Shown: positions 34,304 to 45,400 of the stretch, piece by piece
How positions within the stretch are numbered: the first letter of the stretch is position 1
Layout of the letters: each line of letters starts with the position of its first letter
NCBI GenBank assembly: GCA_023678885.1
Contig: CM042963.1
Location: 27,903,542-27,967,541 of the forward strand
Reading direction: 5' to 3'
Origin: Pogostemon cablin
Taxonomy: Eukaryota > Streptophyta > Magnoliopsida > Lamiales > Lamiaceae
Length of the DNA stretch: 64,000 nucleotides
The notes under the pieces: generated by a model
Database searches by the model: none
What the model was told of the DNA's origin: nothing
Seen by the model: only the letters and a program-made list of their open reading frames with translations
Program-made: the position numbers and the translations under genes

Positions 34304-36109
34304 CCTTATTAAGTTAAGAAATCAGAGTGATATTAACTTAATAGAGGATAATAGTCTAATTTAATTTATTTTAAATTAGAATTTGGAATCCCTTATTAAG
34401 TTAAGAAATCATTTATTATTTTTAAGTACGAGGGAATCATCTAAAATTCCTATTTGGTTGAGGAATTTAATTAAATTAAAATTGGGAAGACATTTTTAAT
34501 GTCGTTCAATTAAACTTAATATTTTGAAATATTTGTTTAATTGGTCTAGTAATTTTTCAATCTAGTCAATCAAAGCATCATGTTGCCATAGCAGCCTCTG
34601 TGTGTGGAGAAAGACTTTATTGAAATTACATAGATGGGTGTGGAATTATTTATGTGTTCTGTGTTCGGCCCATAGGTAGGCACAGTTTGACAGAATAATA
34701 ACACACATGTATGTGATAATTATTTAAATTGTTCATGTGAACATTTATCGTTCCATATATAGACTATTGTTTGATAGAACTTATTATCAATACTTGATTA
34801 TTACAACAAGATTACCCTTGCAGTTAATTTTTGTCTATAGACAACGTTAATGTTGCACAAGATGTCTTGTGATGGGTCCCCAATTAATAATGTTGTGTAA
34901 GTGTATCTTCATGCGGGTACTGATCGGCCCAAAGGTAGATTGATATTTGGCCCGAAATACACAAGCACCTGTGGTGGTGAATACGTGACAATTATTTATT
35001 TAACATGTGAGTAATAAGTCGGTACAAAGGAAGACTATTGCTTGACAGTTTTATTGTCAGTATTTGACTACTACGTAGAGGGTGTCACTAGTTGGTATTA
35101 TTGTCATTGGACATAATACTAATGATGTGCTTGATTCCTTGAGATGATTCTAAGTTATTTAAATTTTGAAAGATTATAAAATTTAATGAGAGCATGATAA
35201 ATTATTTTGCAATAATTCTCTGTACAATTAAGAAGTCTGCTAATTAAGTTTTACCTATATCAACAACAAAATCATACATGATGATAACTTCAACAATAAA
35301 GATAAGACTAGTAGGCTTCAAGAAAATTTGGTCTCAATAAAGTATAAGGGCAATATAAGAAAACCCATTAAGAAAGCTGCTAAAGACAAAACTAAAGTAT
35401 AACCTTTTATTTTCTCCTAAAGGCCTATGGAATTGTCTTATAATACACTACATTAAGATTATTCGGTGTATATGGTGTAGTTAAAAGACAATATAGAACT
35501 CTATAGGATATGGTTACTATTATGACAAATACTTAAGATTGCAGCTTAAGATCTCAATAAAGTTCCAACTAAAGTAGTTGTGAGAACTCTTTGAGTTTCA
35601 CATATGGTGATGTCCAACTAAGGCTAGATCATTGGGATCTACTAAAGAAAATTGGACTCAAATAAATACAAGCTACTTTATTGGTTATGAAAATAATAAA
35701 AGTTTATAATTTAATTAATCGGATCATATTTGAGATGGGTAATTTTGTATTCTTTGAGAATGTTGAGTTTGGGGGAAGAGTGATATTATAGACATTGTCC
35801 CTAAGGGAGAGTCGATTCGACCCCCATACTTATGCTTTTAAGAATGTGTAAATACAGTACATTCCTAGGACATTGTCAATAATATTTAAGGAAGAGAAAC
35901 TCAATAATCTCAAGAAATAATGTCACTATGGAAACCACTAGAGTTGGGAGAAAGACAATTTGAATGATTATGTAGTTTTCTCCTAAATAATGAGGACACT
36001 ACGGAATTAATAGTAGAACATTACAACAATATTCATCAAGCCATGTAAGGTCCAAATACTCGAAAGTGAGTTAATGCTATAATTTATGAGTTTAAATCAA
36101 TACGAGATG

Positions 36110-37492
36110 TGTTGGATTGTATACTAAAAGTCTAGCTTTAGTATGAACAATGTTATGACAATTTATTTGAAATGAGAATCATATGATCAAATGATTGCGT
36201 CTTATAATTTATTTATATATTCGATGCAATAGTCCACTTACTTTATACTGTAGATAATATATTATGCGACAATAACGGAAGATCATATTATCGATTTCCG
36301 TATAAAGTATAAATAGATGCTCACAACTGAGATAGACGGGGACTCTCTATCGGGATGGTTGTAGTGTGATTTGGTATTAGTTTGTCTTGACTATAGAATC
36401 ACATTAGTGCACTTTGTGTGCATTGAGTAGGACCGCTTGAGATCGTTCGACTTATACTGGCTTATAGAAGAACTTAATATCTGTTATTATGGATGTTCAT
36501 ACTCTTAATCCCTATACAATAACCTCAACACGTAGGGCAGTATGTATCTCTTTGATTCATCAATGGGTGAGATTTACATGTAATTAAATCAACAAACTCG
36601 GTGAGTTGGGAAATAATATTGTCTCTATGGTGTGTTGTTGATTGTAGAAGGAATCCGTGTCCGTTATAGGTTGATGATGTCCCCTTGAGGAGCTCATAAG
36701 GATTATCATGTAAACCCTGTAGGTGGATTTATTCCGGCATGATAACGAGGTTGAGTGGTACTACTCTCGGATGAGATATTAATTAATGGAGTTGTCAGTA
36801 ACTTAATTAATTAATGGACATTGTATATCTTAAACATGGGGAGACTATCGGGCTCATAATAAGAAGGAACACAAAATGTAATTTTGGGATTGGAGCGGCA
36901 GTACAGTGATAATATTTTAGTAGACTATATTATTATTATTGGACTTAAGTAAAAGTTTTTGGCTAAACTTGGATACTTAAGCCCAATGGAAGCCCGACTC
37001 TAATTTCTCCTCCTGGTCCCTGTTGTAGCCCAAATATAAATCATCTCAACTGTTTTAACCCTAGAGACACATGCCTAACATGTGATGAGGGTAGACGGTA
37101 CAACAGATTGAGAAGATATCGAAGATCGTTGCCCACACGATGTCGAGATTGGAATTGGGAATACAGCAGAAGATTAAGAGGTCGTTTGTTGCTGCTGTCT
37201 GCCAACTTACACGATTTTTATAAACTCGTACAGAAGTCAAAATTCAACGTGTGATATATTGACGGAAAGCCGTGGAAGAGAGAATCATTTTTGCGTATAG
37301 ATCACTCAAATTTAATATCGAATGAGAGTGTTATGCCAATACGGTAAGGCTGCGCAAGTTACCGGTGAGAATCCATCTTCTTCAACATACCCTGGTGAAA
37401 GATAATACGTTTCTTTGATTTCTTGCTTTCACTGAATTAGAAACGTATGAAACCCTAATGGTTCATATTAACCAAACGATCGAACGCCAACA
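36110..37492 (+). repeat. Solo Copia LTR, TGTTGG...CCAACA, with extra module
   Basis: Same family as 32340-33555 and similar over its length, but 167 bp longer because of an extra segment at about 37201-37365. It starts TGTTGGATTG and ends GAACGCCAACA. Flanked by the ~80-bp direct repeats. Confidence 0.88.
37201..37365 (+). repeat. Gypsy-type LTR module inside a Copia LTR
   Basis: Absent from the sister LTR at 33440-33460. Reads GGAAAGCCGTGGAAGAGAGA..CACTCAAAT..GAGAGTGTTATGCC..GGTAAGGCTGCGCAAG..CCGGTGAGAAT, colinear with modules M1/M2 of the family-A LTRs and with their flanks (compare reverse complement of 14285-14405). Confidence 0.8.
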
Positions 37493-37573
37493 ATGTTCAT
37501 CAAGCCATGTAAGGTCCAAATACTCGAAAGTGGGTTAATGATATAATTTATGAGTTTAAATCAATACGAGATG

Positions 37574-38760
37574 ATCATGATTGCATCTTGATAAAAAATA
37601 AAAAAAAACCATTGTTCTAAGGGACTTTCTATCCGGTCTAAGAAAGTCTCTTTTAGGATAATTGTGGCATTAGTAACATAATATGATTTTGAATTGCAAT
37701 TGATGGATGTAAAGACAAAGTTCCTTGATGGCAACACTGATGATACGATCTAAAAGTTTAAGAATTACAAGGAAATCCATCTATGAATTCAAGCAAGTTT
37801 TTCCATAAAGGAATCACAATCATCATCATGAAGTAATTAACTCATTTGGATTTAAGACAAGTATAGATGATTATGTGATTCAGTGGAAAAATGTTTAAGT
37901 TAAACTAAGGGAGACAAGTGAAGTCTCAATAAGGTGCCCTAAAGTTAAACTAAAGATTTAAGAAATGTAGAAATATTCTATATGTTTTGGCTATTGGGAG
38001 TTGTTGTATGATGAGGTCTGCACAAGACTTAATTTGGCTTCTGTTGTTGGTATATTAAGTAGACATTTAAGTAACTCTAGTATGAATCTTTATAAAGTAT
38101 TTATAGAGAATTAAGGATAACATGCTTGCATATTAGGGATCAGATTTGTTAGAGATCATAAGAAATTCTGATTCTAAGTTTGTTGGATGCTAATAAGTAT
38201 AAGATCCACTTTAGGCTATATCTTTTGTTGGACTGGAGAGCTATACAAGTAAAAGTGTTAAGCAAACACTTATAGCTCCTTAACCATGACAACCGAATCA
38301 GTAGCACACTAAGGGGCATTCAAACATGAAATAAAGGTTGCGAAGTTTTGTCACATAAAGTTTATTGTGACAGTTAGTTCGCAGTAAAGTATTAACGAAA
38401 AGGGTACTATAAGTCAAGCATAGTGACATAGAATTCTTGGTTGTTAAAGAAAGTATTTTGTGTAGATAAAATTTTAGTAGAGCACATTATGATAGACTCT
38501 AAATATGGATCCACCATTTATGTATTCAACACCCTGTAATTTTATGAGCTAGCTACTCATGTGGGTCTTATATGGTTTTAGAATACATTGGTTGAGTGTG
38601 AGTCTATATTAATTGCTCTTTAAAGTTTTTAAGACACTTTGATTTGGATAATTCGATTTTCTGCTGAATACAGTTGATGGTTTTGAATTCATTGTGAATT
38701 CAATAAAGTTAATTTTTCTATTTTGTAATATTTTACATTATGGATTGATCTCACTAAAGA
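37574..38760 (+). pseudogene. Copia RT and RNase H relic
   Basis: KDSFRIIVALVT, FELQLMDVKTKFLDGN (37650-37735) matches the Copia RT block around MDVKTAFLNG. SFGFKTSIDDY-like coding follows at 37830-37880; EVCTRLNLASVVGILSRHLSN (38005-38075) and STLGYIFCWTGELYK (38208-38250) match the end of RT and RNase H. Numerous stops and shifts; long dead. Confidence 0.7.
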
Positions 38761-39039
38761 TTAAAGTTAGACCAGTTGGAAATAGACATAATGTTAATCA
38801 CATTGCATGTAATTTCCATGCTACTCGCCATATTTGATCTATGTCATTAAGTATACTGATATGGTGATTGTCGGGGTTTAACCACGATTTGTAATGTGGT
38901 GAATGTAACGGTAGTTCCATATTAGTCTATGAGATGGACCAGATTGTTAAGTATATCCTGAAGAGGAATAGCTTAACGTTGCGCAACCAAGGACTCTTGA
39001 TATAATTATTTTGAGAAATATATAGTCCAAGTGGGAGAT

Positions 39040-39511
39040 TGTTGGAAATTTTTAATTTACATTATAATCTAATTGTTGGCAATATATTATTATGCAATTA
39101 TATTAGCTATTTAATTATTTTATGGACTTAATTAAGTGATCCAATTAAGGTGAAAAGTTCATGGGCTATAATAATAAATAATATAGGCCAATTGAGTAGA
39201 TACCCAATACTACATAATTAAGGTGATTATGGGTGGCCCAGTTGTATAGTATATAAAGGCTCACAGATTATGGTCCCCAATATACTAAGCCGCACATAGT
39301 TCTCTCTTCTCCTCATCGGGAGGGATTACTACGATCCCATAAAGGAATAAGGAGACTTAGTTGAGGAAGGCCATAATACCACTGATCTCCGAGTTCGTGT
39401 TCCACCTAGAGGACTCAATGGATCAAGGTACGCTTTTGCGTTATGGTATAAATCTCAGTTTATCAAGATAGGATCTCAAGTTTAGGATTTATGGATTTAT
39501 TTTATACATCT
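39040..39511 (+). repeat. 3' LTR of the older Copia relic (approximate)
   Basis: Starts TGTTGGAAATT directly after AAGTGGGAGATT, the usual polypurine context in Copia elements. A TATA-like AGTATATAAAGGC is at 39249-39261. The right end is uncertain, and the matching 5' LTR was not recognised. Confidence 0.55.
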
Positions 39512-39588
39512 GAAACCCCTTCCCCTCCACTCACCGCTCGTCTCGAACCTACTGGACGGCCGGAATCGTGATGACCACCTCTCTTCAT
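39512..39588 (-). pseudogene. Antisense extra ORF A, 5' end
   Basis: ATG at 39588 on minus opens a frame MKRGGHHDSGRPVGSRRAVS that stays open to the Copia insertion. It is placed as the start of ORF A because it lies downstream of a TATA box and leader and because the ORF resumes on the far side of the insertion. The joining is inference. Confidence 0.5.
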
Positions 39589-39683
39589 ACAATGGCTCGC
39601 CAAAGAAAAGAACAATGAAATGAGACAGAGCAAGAAAACTGAGAGGGAAAGAAAGCGTGAGAATTCTTAAGCTGAAGAGCGTT

Positions 39684-39691
39684 CTTATATA
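39684..39691 (-). promoter_or_regulatory. TATA box of the antisense ORF A
   Basis: On minus TATATAAG, about 96 nt upstream of the ATG at 39588, followed by a CT-rich leader (tttctttccctctcag) typical of plant 5' leaders. It points antisense to the retrotransposon genome. Confidence 0.5.
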
Positions 39692-39890
39692 CTAACATAA
39701 CCCCAATCAATCGACACGATGCTTCTAGAGAAATAATAAAGACGAGGCTCCTTATTCAATCGACGCAATGATTAGGCGGCGCCTTGAGTACCCAACCCGG
39801 TTCCTGAAATGTCGCGTCAGGAAAAAGCAAAATTTAAAATTGGGACAACAAAGACACACGCGCTATGGGAACAGGCCCCGCCTCCACTCG

Positions 39891-39902
39891 CCTGGGGGCT
39901 AA
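39891..39902 (+). other. Polypurine tract of the Tat element
   Basis: CTGGGGGCTAA directly before the LTR start TGTGGTAGG; the GGGGGCTA form is common in this lineage. Confidence 0.6.
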
Positions 39903-42274
39903 TGTGGTAGGGCCCATTGCACTAAGGCCCTCAAAGAGAAATATGATCCATATTCGATTGGGCCCAATTGTATTACTCTCTCCCCAGGGTAGCCGTTGGG
40001 CTGGAAATCGCTCTCAACAGCTGGCCACCAATTGTGTACCCGAGCGTATCCTCCTACACGTTCGACCCAGACGAGTGATGAGCATTTTTCAACACACAAT
40101 TAATCTCCAAGTATGAAGAATGTTATTGTAGCTTAGATAAACGACAAAGTTAAATATCGAACCCAAATGATGGCTTATTATCAATTTAATTATTTACTAA
40201 ATTAATTAAGATGAAAGCAATAAAGTTTGAGAATTTAATTATCAATCTACTAACGAATTAATTAAAATAAAAATTAAAATAAAAGCACTTAGAAGAATTC
40301 AAAAGTGACTCAAGAGAGAGAATATGTAGCCCTAGGGTAATTCGGTTTCACTCATTAATTTTCCTTTCATGTATTAATGTCCGACCCCGCCTTGTGGAAT
40401 ATGGACGCATTACTAAGCCATGCAAATCTACTCTATAGATACAAGTAAATATACGTATAACACGTGTGAATAACCTTGGAGCAAGAGACATAATTTCACC
40501 CTCCTTTCTAGGTACTATCAGTATCAATTATTTCCTACGTCCGGAACCTAACCCGATATGATCTCCCTTTATAGGTACTATAAAATTACCCTCTTTATCC
40601 TGCTTACTAACCCGAATTCAATTCAATTAGTAAACATTCATTTATGATAGTTCTAATGAAGCTTCGGAGTCCCTTCACTTAGAATCATAACATGAAATCC
40701 CGTTCAGCAGTGAACGTATTCAATCAATAGCCAAGATGAACATTCAGACTCTACTCAATAGTTAAAGATGCACAAAACGACTCTGAATATGGATTAAAAA
40801 TGCATAGTCATATATAAAATAAACCACAAGTAGTGTTGTGCGGAGTATACACACGAAAGTTTAAATAATTCAGAAAAACCTTCAAAACCCTAGATCTACC
40901 AAATAGGTTCTAGCCCATGATGTTGCGAAGAACAATCATGGGTGTTGGATAGATATTACCCATATGTCTGGAAAATCACAAGATAAATTAGAAAACAAAA
41001 TAAACCCTAGATGTGGGTGTCGTCGCGTCCTTCTCCATCTTGAATCCTCCTCTTGGTTCTCCTCTTGATTCAACAGACGAATATTCAAAGTGATGGATGG
41101 ATGGAGGAAATGATGTAGATATTGGTTTAGGTGATCCCCCCTCTCAGGTGTAGAATAATTGTGTTGTGGTTCCTCTTCTTGGTGTGATCTGCATCCCCTT
41201 TTATACTTGTAAGCTCTCCTAATGGACCTTGGATGGGTTTTTAAAGATGAAAACATGCAAATACACGCACTGAAGGGGTAAAACCCGCACAGATCTGAAA
41301 ATTCGCGACCTAGTTTGACCAAAGTGGTTCTGGTTGAACTACGGTCGAACTGCATGTCTTTAAGTTGAAATTTTCAATTAGACTTGATAGCTGTAGTTCG
41401 ACCAAAATGGCTTGGTCGAACTACCGTCGAACTGCATGCACAGTGTTATCGTTTCACGCATAACTTCCACATCCAAACTCAGATTTGAGTGATTCTTACA
41501 CTCACGCAATCTTCTTTTCCTTGGCTTTCTATCCATATAAAGAACTTATAGAAACTCCAACATTTGAAGGTGTAAAAAGCCATGAAAAGTAGCACAACCA
41601 TTCTGTTCAGGAACAGCTTGCCGACGTCACCATTTTGATCATAACTTTCTCGTTTGGAATCCGATTGAGGTGTTCCTTAGGCCAAAATGACCCACTCTTC
41701 TGTGGCTTTCCAACCATATATTTTTTGCATTCTTTCATAAGTTGTACCTTTTCTCCAACTTTGCACTTTTGATCCTTTTTCTTACATATATTGAATATAA
41801 GACACTTGTGCTCATAAAAAAGGTGTTAAATTAGATACTAAAATATACTTATTTTCACTCTCATAAATGAGCCCTCCATCTCCCTACTTGACCACTTGTG
41901 CTAGCCAGTCTAGAAGTTATATGGATATCCCCTAAGATTCATATATAGGGGATATTCTAAAACATATCTTTTTAATAGCCTTGTGTGGCTAAGCATTCAA
42001 TGCACAATATCTGTAATTAATGTGATGTGACATATCACAAGATCCTTAGATATGGATGACGACAGCCACGTCCATTATAAGGAACTCGCTCCTAACAGAA
42101 ATGATACAAGGAGTCACACTACATTTTCCCTCCCAAAGGTAAGATAAGCCGGAAGGATATTTTGAGCCATCTTACCCTATTTTATGTTAGATTAGCAATG
42201 ATTATCCCCCTTTTTTCTCAATAAACAGCCACATCAACAGGTAATTAAAAGAGGGTTAATCCGCGCTATCTACA
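39903..42274 (+). repeat. 3' LTR of the Tat element, interrupted
   Basis: Pieces 39903-40075 and 41867-42274 match the 5' LTR without its MITE. Followed by TATAT (42275-42279), identical to the bases before the 5' LTR. Confidence 0.88.
40076..41866 (-). repeat. Solo LTR (family A) inside the Tat 3' LTR
   Basis: On minus it runs from about 41866 (TTATGAGAGTG, terminal bases altered) to TGCTCATCA at 40076. Module copies lie at about 41620-41716 and 41440-41535, with GTTCGACCA motifs at 41310-41435. The 5' Tat LTR shows the empty site. No clean 5-bp duplication is left. Confidence 0.85.
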
Positions 42275-42356
42275 TATATGATTATCATAAAATCATTTAT
42301 ATAATTTAATGATTGGAGACCCTGAATTAATAGTTTAGCATATTTTAGGCCCTTAT
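42275..42356. other. Short host flank between Tat element and LINE
   Basis: AT-rich; begins with TATAT and ends at the LINE target duplication. Confidence 0.5.
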
Positions 42357-42452
42357 TTTGATGGAAAAAATAACAAATAAATTTTATTTAACCACCAAGA
42401 GAAATGAAATATAAAGATTACAAAAGATGTTGGAAAACCATGTCAAAACTGA

Positions 42453-45400
42453 CTATTTGAATCTATAATACTCATGATTCATATCATGGAACATGTATTT
42501 AGCAAGAAAGCTTGGAGTAGGATGATGCCACTGGAGTCCACCCCCAATCGCCACCAACCTATCCGCAGTCGAGTTGCCCTCCCTGTATATGTGAGAGATG
42601 TGAAAAGTCATCTGCTGGAGAAAATGCACAGCCTTCTTCCACCATGAGATAAGCTTCCATGGCAGCACTGTGGAAGAGGTCGTGAAAGCATGTACCACGA
42701 ACATGGAGTTCGTCTCTAACCAAAGCTTATTCCATCCTCTATCATGTGCGTACTTTATTGATAAGCATGCAGCCGCTAGTTCCGCCTCTAGAGAGAACCC
42801 ATATCCAAATCCACTCGTAAAGTATCCCATCGGGAATCCTCTGGAGTTCCTGAACACACCGCTTCCTGAAATATTTCCTGGCGTCCCAGAAGCGTGGCCA
42901 TTGGTGTTGACCTTCACTCAACCAGGTAGGAGGGGTCGCAATCGAACAGGTATCATACGAGGGGCCTTTCTGGCAACCCCTTTAATGCTGAAAAATCTCA
43001 AAGTGGTTAGATCATCAATAGTGTTGTGCATGCTGCCCAAGTCAAATGTGTTGCCCTCTCTGATGATCGTCACGAGTTTTGCAGTAATGCCTGATGCTCT
43101 TACTTCCTTATCGGTGCCATCCTCCTTGCACCCACCATAGACAGCTGCATTACATTCTTGCCAAATAATCCACACATAGGATACGATAGCCAATCTACAT
43201 AGTGAAGTTACTTGCTTGCTCTCGTTAACATTCATTGTCTGCATCAGGAATCCCACAAAAGGCTGTTCCAAGCTGATTCTGTCGCCAAATACAAACCCTG
43301 ATAGGATTTTTTTCAATACTGCAAGAGATACAGGACATCCAAGCATGATATGATCCAAGATTTTCTCATCATTCTTGCATAGAGAACATCTAGAAGGCCC
43401 CCGGAAGCCCCTGCCTTGCACTACCTCCCATGTGGTAAGGACACCTCTGATCGCTTTCCACATCGTAAAATATCTTCTTCCTAGTATGAATTTTGCCCTA
43501 ATCCATGTACCCCAGTTTGGCTCAATAAAGGATTGTCTCACATGCATGTACGCCACCTTTGCCGATATCCTTCCTTGAAAGGATCTCCTCCATATTCTAC
43601 AATCCACCATATTTGGGGACATACGAGTCTCCAAGATAGCATTAACTATGTGAGAGTAACTTATAGAAAAGTTATCCGTAATGTGCCAATTTCCATCATA
43701 TAGGTAGTCGCCTATTGTTTGATCAAAATGATGCCTCAAATCATGTGGAATATCCACTATATCAGCAATAGTGGTTCCTAGCCAATTGTCCAAACAAAAC
43801 CTCACCTTGGAGTCATATCCTACAAGCCAAATCTCATCTTCCATGAGGCGCCGTATATGAGCAACACAAACTGCTCGAATGGAAGATAGAACATACCCTC
43901 TGATAGTGCTGCCACTATCGGACCATCTACATTTGAGAAAAACCATCGCTCATTTTCCTTCCAAAACATCGCAAGACAGCTTCATCAAATAAGCCCCATT
44001 CGCTGCCCTCAATGATCTTACTCCCAAACCCCCCCAAAGTCGGGCTACACACTCTCTTCCATCCATTAGTAAATTGATGCTGTCTAGTTATATCGCTTGT
44101 CCATATGAAATTCCGACAAGCAACCTTAATCTTTTTAATAAGATATCTTGGCCACTTGTATACCATCATAATAATAACCGAATTCACCAAACATATCCTC
44201 CCAGCCATAGATAGAGAACCCCATTTCCACCTTTGGAACTTGCTGATAATTTTATCCGCAGCTTGGCCGAAGTATTGAGACTTTGGTGCTCCAATGAATG
44301 TAGGGGCACCGAGGTAAGTAAAAGGAAAATTTTCTTCTGAAATACCAAGATTGGTAAATATTCTTCTTCTAATTACAGTTGGCACATGCTGTCCAAAATA
44401 CACCTTCGATTTTGTGGGATTAAACTCCTGAACCGAGACCCTTGCATATTTCGCGAGCACATTTTTCAGACCATCCACAGATTTCTCATCTCCTTTACAA
44501 AAGTGCACAATATCATCAGCATAGAAGAGAAAAGGTGGAATATTTATGTACCTATTTGCACGAGCAGTCTTGATAACACCTCTTGAAATTTCATAATCAA
44601 TCCACCTGCCTAACAATTCTTCAGCAATACAGAAAAGTAAGTGAGATAACGGGTCACCCTGTCTGACTCCCCTTCCACAGGAAAAGAATCCCTCTGGACT
44701 TCCATTCACCAAACTGAGATCATGGCTGATTGAAAAATCGAACGAATCTAGTGAATATGTACATGATTGAACCCCATTATGTCCAAAACCTGCAATACAA
44801 ACCCCAGCTCAAAGTGTCAAAAGCTTTTTTAATGTCTATTTTCAATCCAATACTACCAAGCGTAGAATTGTTAAAGCTATTGAAGCTCTCCGATGCTATC
44901 GCAATACAGTGATGAATGCTCCTACCTGATATGAATCCAAACTGATTAACACTGAGATTCTCACTTAAGATGGGACCAAGTCTATTCGAAAGGATTTTGG
45001 GGATGATCTTGAATAGAAAATTGCACAGATTTATAGGGCAAAAGTCCCCAACCCTTCTTGCTCCATCAATCTTCGGGACTAGGATAATAAAGTTACAATT
45101 GACTCCCTATGGCATGTCTCTCGTAATAAAGAAATGTTGTATTGCTGCACATAAATCTTTCTCAATAAAATATCAACATTTGTGATAGAAGGATCCACCA
45201 AATCCGTCTGGACCCGGCGAGCTGTCGGTAGACAGCTCCATAACTGTTGTCCTGATCTCATCTGAGTTTGGAACTTCAGTGAGCTTAGCCTTATCCATAT
45301 CTCCCACAAACGGTTGAAGAAATCCCAAATCTACAAAGTCTTGAACACCCTCCTGTTTCTGAAAGAGCTGTGAATAAAATTGAATAATATGTTGAGAAAT

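Larger units (their letters stand above)
36024..37573. repeat. ~80-bp direct repeats flanking the second Copia solo LTR
   Basis: 36024-36109 and 37488-37573 both read CAACAAT(a/g)TTCATCAAGCC through to AAATCAATACGAGATG with only a few differences. They are part of the older Copia relic and bracket the solo LTR at 36110-37492 in place of a normal 5-bp duplication. Confidence 0.88.
34304..39511 (+). mobile_element. Old Copia element relic inserted in antisense ORF A
   Basis: Plus-strand remnants: integrase C-terminal-like stretch (35600-36030), RT start and RNase H-like stretches (37640-38400), a polypurine-like AAGTGGGAGATTG at 39029-39041 and an LTR from 39040. Heavily mutated. The exact edges (near 34304 and 39511) are inferred from where the antisense ORF resumes; a target duplication was not found. 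34310-34400 contains a 27-bp imperfect repeat (CCCTTATTAAGTTAAGAAATC twice). Confidence 0.65.
18206..42274 (+). mobile_element. Tat-lineage Gypsy retrotransposon with nested insertions
   Basis: Left LTR 18206-19021 and right LTR 39903-42274 (split by a solo LTR) match over their length. Without its MITE the left LTR is about 585 bp; without the solo LTR the right is about 581 bp. TATAT lies on both outer sides (18201-18205 and 42275-42279). Internal order: gag, CCHC, protease, RT, RNase H, integrase on plus; then two ORFs on minus; then a polypurine tract. Extra ORFs between pol and the 3' LTR, sometimes antisense, are known from Tat elements. Subtracting insertions leaves about 12 kb. Confidence 0.85.

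Noticed and set aside
34304..34400. CCCTTATTAAGTTAAGAAATC direct repeat as a target duplication of the Copia relic
   Set aside because: Both copies lie on the same side of the element about 78 bp apart; it is a local repeat.
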